Shown piece after piece: positions 52,154 to 60,725 of a DNA stretch of 64,000 nt. This stretch comes from UBA2185 sp964564625 (GTDB taxonomy: Bacteria > Desulfobacterota > Syntrophia > Syntrophales > UBA2185), in contig CAZMBE010000003.1 in the NCBI GenBank assembly GCA_964564625.1, positions 1 to 64,000 of the forward strand, given 5' to 3'. Under the pieces are notes generated by a model. It did no database searches and was not told the origin of the DNA. It was given only the letters and a program-made list of their open reading frames with translations. The position numbers were made by a program, and so were the translations under genes. Each line of letters opens with the position of its first letter. The first letter of the stretch is position 1.

Positions 52154-53171
52154 GATAAAATCCTGTTTCTTTTGCATACTCGAATTGTCTTTGCCAGGGT
52201 ATATTCGGATGAGCCTTTTCAAAAGGCTCCGTACCGATAAGTTTCAGGGATTCAGCGTCAACCGCTACAGGATTGTATCCTCCGACAAAACCTAAATCAT
52301 GAAACATTGTGGGATTTTCTCCAGGCAGGCAATCGCATTCAGCCGTGATGTTAAGAAGCGCATTTATCACTATACTTTTTTCTTTAATACGTTTCCATAC
52401 TGCTGCTGCAGTTTCAATCAATTTTTCCTGAAAAACCTTATCGTCTGTGTTCCACAATATTTTGAGCGCCATTTCCGGACAGAGGCCAATACACTGCGCA
52501 CAGCCTATACACGTAGCGAGATCATACACAGGATATCCATCATCCCCGCTCTTCGCCGCTCCAGCGGGGCAAACTTCAATACATACTCCACACTGTGAGC
52601 ATTTCTCCCTTTTTATGGACGGTCTCGCATCTGAATGCATGCGCTGCTTCTGAGCCCGGGAGGCAAAGCCCATTGATATATTTTTGATAGCCCCACCAAA
52701 AACGGCAGCCATATGTCCTTTAAAGTGAGAAAAAATAACGAATCCATCTGTGTTCTCTGTAACAGCGGCAACTTGAACGGTCTGAAAATATTTGAAATCC
52801 GCCGGTATCTCAACGACATTGCGACCATCCATGCCATCAGCGATTACAACCGGGCAGCCGAGATAATCCGCTGTATAGCCATGTTCTTCTGCCGTTTTCA
52901 GCGCATCACTTCCCGTGCGACGTCCCCCCGAATACAACGCCGTGGTATCGAACACAAACGGTTTTGCCCCTTGCTTAATGAGCCATCCGGCAATTTCTTT
53001 TGCATACACAGGCGGTAAAAAGCTGTGGTTGCCTCTCTCGCCCCAGTGAAGCTTGATACCCACCACAGCACCTCTTTTAAAAGGACTCTTCATATCCCCG
53101 AGTAATGAAGAGAGCGCCTTTATGTGTTGATCAGACCTACCTTTAATGCTACGAAACAAGATACTAGACAT
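52143..53171 (-). CDS. DUF362 protein with two [4Fe-4S] ferredoxin clusters
   Basis: The 342-residue protein has a DUF362 domain split around a bacterial ferredoxin insert. The N-terminal part has VGIKLHWGERGNHSFLPP and ISMGFASRAQKQRMH. The insert at about 190-240 carries CSQCGVCIEVCP and CIGCAQCIGLCP, ligands for two [4Fe-4S] clusters. The C-terminal part has GGYNPVAVDAESLKLIG. Such proteins are frequent in anaerobes and are presumed redox or metal-cluster factors; the substrate is unknown. It is cotranscribed with the downstream helicase, which is probably just an operon of convenience. Confidence 0.85.
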   Translation of the reverse strand: MSSILFRSIKGRSDQHIKALSSLLGDMKSPFKRGAVVGIKLHWGERGNHSFLPPVYAKEIAGWLIKQGAKPFVFDTTALYSGGRRTGSDALKTAEEHGYTADYLGCPVVIADGMDGRNVVEIPADFKYFQTVQVAAVTENTDGFVIFSHFKGHMAAVFGGAIKNISMGFASRAQKQRMHSDARPSIKREKCSQCGVCIEVCPAGAAKSGDDGYPVYDLATCIGCAQCIGLCPEMALKILWNTDDKVFQEKLIETAAAVWKRIKEKSIVINALLNITAECDCLPGENPTMFHDLGFVGGYNPVAVDAESLKLIGTEPFEKAHPNIPWQRQFEYAKETGFYLND

Positions 53172-53216
53172 ACTATTCCTCCCTCTATGGAGTCAGATAG
53201 CGTAAACATTAATTGA

Positions 53217-53235
53217 CTTGACAGTTTATGTCAAG
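53217..53235. repeat. CTTGACA palindrome in the DUF362/HD-GYP spacer
   Basis: CTTGACA at 53217-53223 and TGTCAAG at 53229-53235 are perfect arms around GTTTA. Each arm contains a -35-like TTGACA on opposite strands. It could be an operator or overlapping promoter elements; no good -10 box accompanies either arm. Confidence 0.35.
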
Positions 53236-53440
53236 AGAGATGCCAATGCAGGAGTCTGTGTACAACAGGCCAATTGCATTGAAGACGGTGTAACAAATCA
53301 CAAGATTTACTTAATTTTGCTGTGATTTCTTCTTGACACATAACATTCTTTTTCTTAAGTTTGCACATTCGATTGTTAACTTCCATCAAACGCAAAATGT
53401 GGTGAATACCTCTTAAATAACAATCGTGTGTGGAGGATAC

Positions 53441-54583
53441 ATGACCGAATTACGCATAGACACCGAAAGAAAGAACATTCTTGTTGTTGATGACTCATCT
53501 GATGATGTTGCATTAATGAGCTCCTTGCTCAAGGACCTCTATAAAACGAAAATTGCCACTAATGCCGATAAAGCTATTCAGATTGCGTTTTCAGAAAACC
53601 CTCCGGATCTTATCCTGATCGACAACATTATGTCTGGTATGGTCGGATATGAACTGTGCCGCCATTTCAAAAAAAGTCCGGAAACAGAAGATATCCCAAT
53701 TATTTTTCTCGGCTCCAAAACCGAAATTGACAATGAAAAGATGGTATTTGAGCTTGGTGCCGTGGATTTTATCCCAAAACCGCTGAACTCTCCTATATTT
53801 CTCGCTCGTATCAACATGCATCTAAAGTTAAAAAATGATAGAGACATTTTGAAAAATAAGACCGAGTATTTGGAAAAGGAATTGGCAAAGCGGACGAAGG
53901 AAATGACGAAGATTCAAGATGTAACTTTAGTCGCATTGGGCTCCATTGCTGAGACACGGGATATTGAAACAAGCAATCACATACGGCGTATTCAAAATTA
54001 TGTGAAGCTGCTGGCGACAACATTAAAAAACCATTTGCGGTTCAAGGATTCTTTAACTGAGAATTTCATTGCGTTGCTCATCAAATCAGCACCTCTTCAT
54101 GACATAGGAAAAGTGGGGATTCCAGATTACATTCTATTAAAGCCGGGACAACTTACACCCGATGAATTCGAAATTATGAAGACCCATACGACCATTGGCC
54201 GGGATGCAATCCTTGCCGCTGAAAAGCATCTCGGAACCCCTGCATCTTTCCTGAATGTTGCTCGTGAAGTAGCATACGCGCATCATGAAAAGTGGAACGG
54301 TAAAGGTTATCCTGAAGGCTTGTCGGGAGATGATATTCCCATACCGGGGCGAATTATGGCTGTTGCCGATGTGTACGACGCCCTGATCAGCCGTCTTGTA
54401 TATAAACCCCCTTACCCCCATGAGGAATCCGTAGACATAATTAGAGAAGCGTCAGGCGTTCACTTTGATCCTGACATTGTGTCAGCTTTCTTGGAGTTGG
54501 CTAACCAATTTAGTGATGTGGCAAAGAAATATGCGGATTCTGAAGAAGATGTAGCGAAAAAATGGGAGCTACGCTTTATATAA
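53441..54583 (+). CDS. Response regulator with HD-GYP phosphodiesterase domain (RpfG type)
   Basis: The 380-residue protein has a receiver domain (VVDDSSDD near 19-26, phospho-acceptor Asp near 60) and a coiled linker near 130-155. An HD-GYP domain follows, with HDIGKVGIPDYILLKPG near 220 and HHEKWNGKGYPEGLSGDDIPIPGRI near 282-306. HD-GYP domains hydrolyse cyclic di-GMP, so phosphorylation should alter c-di-GMP levels and hence motility or attachment. GGAGGA lies about five bases before the ATG at 53441. TTGACA at 53333-53338 may be part of its promoter. No cognate kinase is adjacent. Confidence 0.92.
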   Translation: MTELRIDTERKNILVVDDSSDDVALMSSLLKDLYKTKIATNADKAIQIAFSENPPDLILIDNIMSGMVGYELCRHFKKSPETEDIPIIFLGSKTEIDNEKMVFELGAVDFIPKPLNSPIFLARINMHLKLKNDRDILKNKTEYLEKELAKRTKEMTKIQDVTLVALGSIAETRDIETSNHIRRIQNYVKLLATTLKNHLRFKDSLTENFIALLIKSAPLHDIGKVGIPDYILLKPGQLTPDEFEIMKTHTTIGRDAILAAEKHLGTPASFLNVAREVAYAHHEKWNGKGYPEGLSGDDIPIPGRIMAVADVYDALISRLVYKPPYPHEESVDIIREASGVHFDPDIVSAFLELANQFSDVAKKYADSEEDVAKKWELRFI

Positions 54584-54590
54584 AGCAGGG

Positions 54591-54618
54591 TTCAATATTT
54601 TATATATAAAATATTGAA
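54591..54618. repeat. 28-bp perfect AT-rich palindrome
   Basis: The arm TTCAATATTTTATA is followed directly by its reverse complement, giving 14 paired bases with no spacer. It starts seven bases after the HD-GYP gene and lies 30 bases before the trp promoter. It may end the upstream message in both directions, or be an operator for trp. Confidence 0.7.
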
Positions 54619-54647
54619 TAAGCACAATCAGGTTAGAAAAAAATATG

Positions 54648-54676
54648 TTGACATGATTTTCAAACACTGTTATTAA
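54648..54676 (+). promoter_or_regulatory. Sigma-70 promoter of the trp operon
   Basis: TTGACA at 54648-54653 and TATTAA at 54671-54676 are 17 bases apart. Transcription would start near 54683, about 26 bases before the leader-peptide ATG. Confidence 0.75.
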
Positions 54677-54708
54677 AATTGCAGTTTGGGGGATTTATAA
54701 GGAAAAGA

Positions 54709-54777
54709 ATGCAGACTTATACCGTAAACACTAACTGGTGGTGGCAGAATTTAATACAGGGGTTTGTCCACCGCTGA
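54709..54777 (+). CDS. trpL: trp operon leader peptide
   Basis: A 22-codon frame starts with ATG at 54709, with AAGGAAA about five bases upstream, and ends TGA at 54775-54777. Codons 10-12 are three consecutive TGG (54736-54744), so the peptide reads ...TNWWWQN.... Translation of these codons senses charged tRNA-Trp. It lies between a good promoter and a terminator hairpin, directly ahead of trpE. This is the same plan as enterobacterial trpL although the peptide sequence differs. The stop codon falls at the end of RNA segment 2, so a ribosome that finishes the peptide would block that segment. Confidence 0.88.
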   Translation: MQTYTVNTNWWWQNLIQGFVHR

Positions 54778-54803
54778 ACCATATTTTCGAAAATAGCCGT
54801 GGA
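54737..54803 (+). promoter_or_regulatory. trp attenuator segments 1, 2 and 3
   Basis: Segment 1 (GGTGG within the Trp codons, 54737-54744) can pair with CCACC at 54768-54772. Segment 2, TCCACCGCT at 54767-54775, can pair with segment 3, AGCCGTGGA at 54795-54803, at eight of nine positions, forming an antiterminator. Segment 3 is also the 5' arm of the terminator. Stalling at Trp codons would free segment 2 and allow readthrough. Confidence 0.8.
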
Positions 54804-54831
54804 GACCTATCTCGGATTCCGCGGCTTTTTT
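54795..54831 (+). terminator. trp attenuator terminator (segments 3:4)
   Basis: AGCCGTGGA (54795-54803) pairs with TCCGCGGCT (54818-54826) over nine positions including one G-U pair, with a 14-base loop. Six T follow at 54826-54831. Formation depends on segment 3 not being held by segment 2. Confidence 0.8.
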
Positions 54832-54850
54832 ATTTTGTTGCACTACAAAG

Positions 54851-54877
54851 AGGCCGTGATGATACACGGCCTTTTTT
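54851..54877 (+). terminator. Second intrinsic terminator ahead of trpE
   Basis: AGGCCGTG (54851-54858) and CACGGCCT (54865-54872) form a perfect 8-bp stem around ATGATA, followed by five more T. It lies 31 bases before the trpE ATG and would also have to be passed. The core GCCGTG is shared with segment 3 and with the liv leader hairpin. Confidence 0.75.
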
Positions 54878-54908
54878 AATTAAATTTAATGATAAGGAAT
54901 TTTGAATT

Positions 54909-56405
54909 ATGTACTATCCAGACTTTGACACATTCAAAAGGTGTGCGGAACATGGGAACCTCATTCCCGTCTATAGGGAAATCCTGGCTGATATAGATAC
55001 ACCTGTGTCGGCGCTCATGAAACTTTATGCAAAATCCCATGTATTTCTTCTGGAAAGTGTAGAGGGTGGAGAAAAGTGGGGGCGATACACCTTTTTAGGA
55101 GCAGATCCCCGCATAATATTCACAGTGAGGGGTGAGGAAGTCCTGATTCAGGAAAATGGTTCGTATCGCCGGGAAAAACATCATGGAGAACCCCTTACAT
55201 TTCTGAAAGATTTACTCAATAGCTACCGGCCTGTTCCCGTTGACGGCCTGCCCCGCTTTTATGGAGGTGCCGTGGGGTTTTTAGGCTATGACATGGTCCG
55301 ATATTTTGAGCGGATTGAGGCAATGCCCTATGATGATTTGAAAACGGATGATGCAATCTTTGTCATAACCGATACCTTACTCATCTTTGACAATATTAGG
55401 CATACAATTAAAGTGGTTTCGTGTGCCGTCACCGAGGGACCAGAAAATATTGAGTTCGTATACGACGATACAATAAATAAAATAGACAAAATGATAGGTT
55501 TCTTGAGAACCCCTGTAGAAACAGACGCAAGATATCGAAAAGCAGACAATAATTTCCATCTTCAATGCAATATGAGTCCTGATGCCTTTAAGGCTGTTGT
55601 AAGAAAGGCAAAAGAGTACATACTTGCCGGAGATATCATCCAGGTAGTTCTCTCGCAACGTTTCACCATGGATAGCGGGATAGAACCCATCGATCTTTAT
55701 CGGGCGCTTCGATATGTGAACCCTTCACCATACCTTTTTTTCTTTAAATTGGACGATATGTTTCTCATAGGTTCATCTCCTGAGGTAATGGTCCGTCTTG
55801 AAGAGGGAATTGCTGAATTGAGACCCATCGCGGGAACCAGACCAAGGGGCAGGAATGAACAGGAAGACAGACATTTTGCTGATGAACTTTTGGAAGACCC
55901 TAAAGAAAAGGCGGAACATGTTATGCTTGTTGACCTTGGACGGAATGACCTAGGAAGGATAGCACGCATCGGCAGTGTTCAAGTAAATCAACTTATGGTT
56001 GTAGAGAGATATTCCCATGTGATGCATCTCGTCTCAAATATTCAGGCACAATTATCTACTGGAAAAGATTGTTTTGATGTCCTCACGGCCTGTTTTCCTG
56101 CTGGCACGCTGAGTGGCGCTCCCAAGGTCAGGGCTATGGAAATCATTGACGAGTTGGAGCCTGTAAAGCGCGGTACCTATGGAGGAGCCGTCGGATACTT
56201 CAGCTACACAGGAAACATGGATCTCTGTATCACGATCAGAACTATATTAGTCAAAGATCGGAAGATTTTCATCCAGGTTGGTGCAGGTATTGTTGCTGAT
56301 TCTGATCCTGATAAAGAATACCAGGAAACCGTGAATAAAGGCGAGGGAATGATGCGGGCCATAAGTCTTGCCGCCTCGGGATTTGAAATAAAAAAGGTTA
56401 CCTAA
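54909..56405 (+). CDS. trpE: Anthranilate synthase component I
   Basis: The 498-residue enzyme converts chorismate and ammonia (or glutamine with TrpG) to anthranilate. The N-terminal SHVFLLESVEGGEKWGRYTFLG segment includes the LLES tryptophan-binding site for feedback inhibition. The C-terminal chorismate-binding domain has LSQRF, GSSPEVMVRLE, PIAGTRPRG, MLVDLGRNDLGRI and FPAGTLSGAPKVRAMEII. AAGGAA stands about ten bases before the ATG. It is the first structural gene of a complete trpEGDCFBA operon controlled by the upstream attenuator. Confidence 0.98.
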   Translation: MYYPDFDTFKRCAEHGNLIPVYREILADIDTPVSALMKLYAKSHVFLLESVEGGEKWGRYTFLGADPRIIFTVRGEEVLIQENGSYRREKHHGEPLTFLKDLLNSYRPVPVDGLPRFYGGAVGFLGYDMVRYFERIEAMPYDDLKTDDAIFVITDTLLIFDNIRHTIKVVSCAVTEGPENIEFVYDDTINKIDKMIGFLRTPVETDARYRKADNNFHLQCNMSPDAFKAVVRKAKEYILAGDIIQVVLSQRFTMDSGIEPIDLYRALRYVNPSPYLFFFKLDDMFLIGSSPEVMVRLEEGIAELRPIAGTRPRGRNEQEDRHFADELLEDPKEKAEHVMLVDLGRNDLGRIARIGSVQVNQLMVVERYSHVMHLVSNIQAQLSTGKDCFDVLTACFPAGTLSGAPKVRAMEIIDELEPVKRGTYGGAVGYFSYTGNMDLCITIRTILVKDRKIFIQVGAGIVADSDPDKEYQETVNKGEGMMRAISLAASGFEIKKVT

Positions 56406-56416
56406 AGGAGAACGCA

Positions 56417-56995
56417 ATGATTTTAATGATCGACAACTATGATTCCTTTACCTACAACCTCGTGCAGTATTTGGGACAACTAGGCCAGACAGTTGCGGTA
56501 TTTAGGAATGATAAGGTCACCTTAGATGAAATCAGTAAACGAATACCTGATGCCATATTTTTATCGCCCGGTCCGTGTACACCAAAAGAAGCAGGAATTA
56601 CCGTTGATGTTATCAGAGAATTTCATAAATCTATACCCATTATGGGGGTTTGCCTTGGACATCAGGCTATCGGTTATGTCTTCGGCGGTAATGTCATCAG
56701 GGCGGGCAGGATTATGCACGGGAAAACATCCCCGGTTCTTAATGATGGTAAGACAATCTTCAAAGGACTTCCCAATCCTTTCACGGCAGGCCGCTATCAT
56801 TCCCTGCTTGTGGAGAGAGCTACTCTCCCATCATGCCTGGAAATTAGCGCTGAAACCGAGGAAAGGGAAATCATGGGCCTCAGGCATAAGGAATATCTCG
56901 TAGAAGGGATACAGTTTCATCCTGAATCGATCTTGACACCTCATGGGAAGAGGATTATCAAGAATTTCCTGGATATGATCAATACTAAGGAGTGA
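56417..56995 (+). CDS. trpG: Anthranilate synthase component II (glutamine amidotransferase)
   Basis: The 192-residue class I amidotransferase starts MILMIDNYDSFTYNLVQYL. It has the nucleophile Cys79 in GVCLGHQAIG and the His/Glu pair in IQFHPESILT near 170. It releases ammonia from glutamine for TrpE and may also serve PabB, since no separate pabA is in view. AAAGGAG lies five to six bases upstream, and the gap after trpE is 11 bases. Confidence 0.97.
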   Translation: MILMIDNYDSFTYNLVQYLGQLGQTVAVFRNDKVTLDEISKRIPDAIFLSPGPCTPKEAGITVDVIREFHKSIPIMGVCLGHQAIGYVFGGNVIRAGRIMHGKTSPVLNDGKTIFKGLPNPFTAGRYHSLLVERATLPSCLEISAETEEREIMGLRHKEYLVEGIQFHPESILTPHGKRIIKNFLDMINTKE

Positions 56996-57000
56996 ATACA

Positions 57001-58011
57001 ATGATTAAAGAAGCAATTGCCAAGGTGGTAAATAAAGACAATTTGCAGGAATCCGAGATGATGGAAGTCATGAATGAAATTATGGAGGGAAAGGCGACAC
57101 CCGCGCAGATCGCCTCTTTTATCACCGCACTGAGGATTAAAGGAGAAACGGTCGATGAGGTTACCGGTGCCGCGCGTATTATGAAACAAAAGGCTACGCG
57201 AATAGATGCCCGCTCCTCAATCATCGTGGATACATGTGGCACAGGAGGAGACGGTATGAAGACATTCAACGTTTCCACGACTGCAGCATTTGTAGTTGCA
57301 GCTGCCGGTCTTACTGTCGCTAAGCATGGAAACCGCGCCGTTTCAAGTGGATGCGGCAGCGCCGATGTACTCGAAGCTTTGGGCATCAATATAAGTGCTC
57401 CTCCTGAAATAGTCGAAGAATGTATTCATCAGGCCGGCATAGGCTTTCTGTTTGCCCCTATGCTTCACGGCACGATGAAATATGCGATCGGCCCTCGCAG
57501 AGAAATTGGGATCAGAACAATTTTCAACATGCTCGGCCCTCTGACGAATCCCGCAGGGGCCACATCACAGCTTATCGGGGTGTATAATCCCCGGTTGACG
57601 GAAATGTTCGCGGGTGTTCTTAAAAATCTCGGCACGAAGAGAGCCTTTGTTGTGCACGGCTCAGACGGCCTTGATGAAGCGACTGTTACGGGGGAGACGA
57701 GAGTGACAGAACTAAGAGACGGTCTTCTCACAACGTATAACATAGATCCCGTCGATATTTTTGGAGTCACCTTTCCCGGTAACATGCTCCTTGGCGGGGA
57801 TGCCTCCCTTAATGCACAAATTACGAAGGATGTATTGTCTGGTAAAAATGGTGCCTGTCGAAATATTGTGGTTCTCAATGCTGCGTTGGCAATTATGGTA
57901 GGGGAGAAAGCAAAAACTATCAAGGACGGTATCAGGGTGGCAGAGGACTGTATCGATAGCGGTAGTGCCATGAAAAAATTACAGGCATTAATTGAACTGA
58001 GCAATTGTTAA
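57001..58011 (+). CDS. trpD: Anthranilate phosphoribosyltransferase
   Basis: The 336-residue enzyme joins anthranilate to PRPP. CGTGGDGMKTFNVST near residue 79, KHGNRAVSSGCGSADVLEALG near 107 and the NPAGA segment are its signature regions. The ATG at 57001 is used because AAGGAG is eight bases upstream; a GTG at 56992 would overlap trpG and lie on that site. It is not fused to trpG, unlike in enteric bacteria. Confidence 0.97.
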   Translation: MIKEAIAKVVNKDNLQESEMMEVMNEIMEGKATPAQIASFITALRIKGETVDEVTGAARIMKQKATRIDARSSIIVDTCGTGGDGMKTFNVSTTAAFVVAAAGLTVAKHGNRAVSSGCGSADVLEALGINISAPPEIVEECIHQAGIGFLFAPMLHGTMKYAIGPRREIGIRTIFNMLGPLTNPAGATSQLIGVYNPRLTEMFAGVLKNLGTKRAFVVHGSDGLDEATVTGETRVTELRDGLLTTYNIDPVDIFGVTFPGNMLLGGDASLNAQITKDVLSGKNGACRNIVVLNAALAIMVGEKAKTIKDGIRVAEDCIDSGSAMKKLQALIELSNC

Positions 58012-58788
58012 ATGACTCTTGATAACATTATTGAAGCCAAAAAAGAAGAAGTCGACTATTTAAAACAGACTAGGCCCCTTTTGGAATTAAAGGCAGCTAT
58101 CCGTGACCTCCCCTCCCCCCGTGATTTCCGGGGAGCGATCAGCGGAAAAGCATGTGCCATTATTGCCGAGCTGAAAAGGCGTTCTCCTTCTCATGGCATC
58201 TTGAGAAAGGATTTTGATCCTGTCAGCATTGCTTCACTCTACGAGAAATGCGGGGCGGCGGCCGTATCTGTCCTTACGGATCAGAAATTTTTTGGCGGAG
58301 AGAAAAGCTATCTTGCCGAGATAAAAAAAACCATGCGTCTTCCCCTGTTGAGAAAGGATTTCATAATCGATTCTTACCAGATTTATGAAACCCGCCTCCT
58401 CAATGGAGACGCCCTCCTCCTTATTGCCTGCATCCTGAAAAATGAGCAATTGGATGAGTACCTCCGCCTTGCCGAATCACTGGGACTCTCGGCACTTGTA
58501 GAAGTGCATTCCAGAGAAGAACTGGATAAGGCTCTTACTTCCAGAGCGGACATTATCGGAATTAACAACAGAAATTTAAAATCATTCACTACCGACTTGA
58601 AGACTTCCCTTAAGATAACACCTCATATACCCGCAGACAAAATCATCATCAGTGAAAGCGGCATCCAGACGAGAAAGGATATTGATACGTTAATGAAGGC
58701 GGGCATTCGTGCCTTTCTGATCGGCGAGACCCTGATGCGATCCGAGAATATCGAGAAGAAGTTAAAAGAGTTGCTTGGAAAGGAATAA
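58012..58788 (+). CDS. trpC: Indole-3-glycerol phosphate synthase
   Basis: The 258-residue TIM-barrel enzyme has IIAELKRRSPSHG near 46-58 with the catalytic Lys, LTDQKFFGG, LLRKDFIID near 110 and IGINNRNL near 180. It closes the indole ring of CdRP. The ATG directly abuts the trpD stop (TAA then ATG), so translation is coupled. It is a stand-alone TrpC, not a TrpC-TrpF fusion. Confidence 0.97.
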   Translation: MTLDNIIEAKKEEVDYLKQTRPLLELKAAIRDLPSPRDFRGAISGKACAIIAELKRRSPSHGILRKDFDPVSIASLYEKCGAAAVSVLTDQKFFGGEKSYLAEIKKTMRLPLLRKDFIIDSYQIYETRLLNGDALLLIACILKNEQLDEYLRLAESLGLSALVEVHSREELDKALTSRADIIGINNRNLKSFTTDLKTSLKITPHIPADKIIISESGIQTRKDIDTLMKAGIRAFLIGETLMRSENIEKKLKELLGKE

Positions 58789-58838
58789 GTGCAATCTTTT
58801 ATTGCCATATTATCCGGAGGAGACATTAAAATATTAAC

Positions 58839-59489
58839 ATGGAAATAAAAATTTGCGGAATTACCAATCCGGACGACGCCATCAATGCGTGCAACCACGG
58901 TGCTGACGCTCTGGGATTTATTTTTTATACAAAGAGTCCCCGTTATGTTACTCCGGAAACAGCAAAGAAAATCATAGAACAGCTTCCGCGCGATACCACC
59001 ATGGTGGGGGTTTTTGTTAATCATGACATCCAGGCTCTCAGAGAGATATATGAGTTCTGCGGTCTTGATCTGATTCAGCTTCACGGTGATGAGTCACGTG
59101 AATACTGCCGGCAGTTCCCTAATTCCATGCTAATAAAATCATTTTCACCCCGGGGTGAAAATGACCTGAACAGCATAAAAAATTACCCAGTAAAGGCCGT
59201 CCTTATGGATGCACGCGATTCCGGGCTTTACGGAGGAACAGGAAAGAAATGCAACTGGGAACTGGCAGCGATGGTAAAAGACAAGTTCTCTCTAATTCTT
59301 TCCGGGGGATTGAATTCTGACAATATTCTGGAGGCGATGAAGATCGTATCGCCTCATGCCGTTGATGTCAACAGCGGTGTGGAGGTCACCCCGGGAAAGA
59401 AAGATCCTGAAAAAGTGAAATCCATAATTGAGATTGTTCATACAATCAAAAGTAAAAGTCCGATAACAATCTTTACTAAATCAGTGTAG
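58839..59489 (+). CDS. trpF: Phosphoribosylanthranilate isomerase
   Basis: The 216-residue TIM-barrel enzyme starts MEIKICGITNPDDA with the catalytic Cys of KICG. It has VGVFVNHDI, LIQLHGDES and a C-terminal DVNSGVEVTPGKKDP phosphate-binding region. It performs the Amadori step between TrpD and TrpC. A strong GGAGGAG lies 18 bases before the ATG, farther than usual, so initiation may be weak. The gap after trpC is 50 bases. Confidence 0.96.
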   Translation: MEIKICGITNPDDAINACNHGADALGFIFYTKSPRYVTPETAKKIIEQLPRDTTMVGVFVNHDIQALREIYEFCGLDLIQLHGDESREYCRQFPNSMLIKSFSPRGENDLNSIKNYPVKAVLMDARDSGLYGGTGKKCNWELAAMVKDKFSLILSGGLNSDNILEAMKIVSPHAVDVNSGVEVTPGKKDPEKVKSIIEIVHTIKSKSPITIFTKSV

Positions 59490-59528
59490 CCATCGCATAA
59501 AACAGAAATTTCTGAACAAGGAGAAACT

Positions 59529-60725
59529 ATGCAGCAATCACTTCCTGATGAAAAGGGACACTTCGGCATTTTCGGCGGACGCTACGTTGCGGAAACACTT
59601 ATACCCGCCCTTATTGAACTCAAAAAAGCATATGAAATGTCAAGAAAAGACAGGGGCTTCAGAGATGAATTCACTTATTACCTGAAAGAATATGCGGGAA
59701 GGGAAACTCCTCTCTATTATGCAAAGCGTCTCACAGAAGAACTTGGCGGCGCACGGATATATCTCAAACGGGAAGATCTCAATCACACAGGTTCACACAA
59801 GATCAACAATACGCTGGGGCAGGCCATGCTTGCCAGACATATGGGGAAAAAGAGGGTCATTGCCGAGACAGGCGCCGGACAGCATGGCGTCGCCACTGCC
59901 ACTGTTGCCGCTCTTTTCGGTATGGAATGCCAGATTTTTATGGGGGAAGAAGATATCAGACGGCAGGCGCCCAACGTATTCCGCATGAAGATATTGGGCG
60001 CCGAGGTCATACCTGTAGCCTCCGGTACAGCAACGCTCAAGGATGCTATGAATGAGGCCATGCGTCAATGGGTGTCGAGGGTGCGGGATACATTCTATGT
60101 AATCGGCACGACGGCAGGACCCCATCCTTATCCCATGATGGTGCGTGAATTCCAGAGTATCATCGGTAAAGAAACAAAAAAACAAATTATGAAAAAGGAA
60201 GGGAGACTTCCTGATATCCTCATCGCCTGTATTGGCGGCGGAAGTAATGCCATGGGACTGTTCTATCCCTTTAGAGATATTGATGGCGTTGAAATGATCG
60301 GTGTCGAGGCTGCCGGAAAGGGCATTTCGACGGGCAACCACGCAGCAAGCATATCTGCCGGACGTGTCGGCGTACTTCATGGTAACAAAACATATCTTCT
60401 TCAAGATGAACACGGTCAGATTCGTGATGCCTATTCCATTGCAGCCGGGCTCGATTATCCAGGAGTTGGTCCGGAACACGGCTATTTCAAAGACACTGGA
60501 AGGGCTAAGTACGTGAGCATCGACGATGAGGAGGCGATCCGGGCATTTCTGCTGTTATCCAAATGCGAGGGGATCATCCCGGCGATGGAGAGCGCCCATG
60601 CGGTAGCCTATACCATGAAAATTTCACCTACTTTAGATAGGAATAAGATCATTGTGATCAACCTCTCGGGCAGAGGAGATAAGGATGCAGAAACGATCAC
60701 ACAGAGAATGGAGAACCGTCAATGA
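59529..60725 (+). CDS. trpB: Tryptophan synthase beta subunit
   Basis: The 398-residue PLP enzyme joins indole and serine. LNHTGSHKINNTLGQA carries the PLP-binding Lys at residue 91. AETGAGQHGVATATVAALFGMEC holds the catalytic Glu, and GGGSNAMG near 238 binds phosphate. It is the TrpB1 type that works with TrpA. AAGGAG lies five to six bases before the ATG. Confidence 0.98.
   Translation: MQQSLPDEKGHFGIFGGRYVAETLIPALIELKKAYEMSRKDRGFRDEFTYYLKEYAGRETPLYYAKRLTEELGGARIYLKREDLNHTGSHKINNTLGQAMLARHMGKKRVIAETGAGQHGVATATVAALFGMECQIFMGEEDIRRQAPNVFRMKILGAEVIPVASGTATLKDAMNEAMRQWVSRVRDTFYVIGTTAGPHPYPMMVREFQSIIGKETKKQIMKKEGRLPDILIACIGGGSNAMGLFYPFRDIDGVEMIGVEAAGKGISTGNHAASISAGRVGVLHGNKTYLLQDEHGQIRDAYSIAAGLDYPGVGPEHGYFKDTGRAKYVSIDDEEAIRAFLLLSKCEGIIPAMESAHAVAYTMKISPTLDRNKIIVINLSGRGDKDAETITQRMENRQ

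Noticed and set aside
59793..60479. 228-codon minus-strand frame inside trpB
   Set aside because: Entirely antisense to trpB, whose PLP and phosphate-binding motifs are intact; long antisense frames arise from codon bias.
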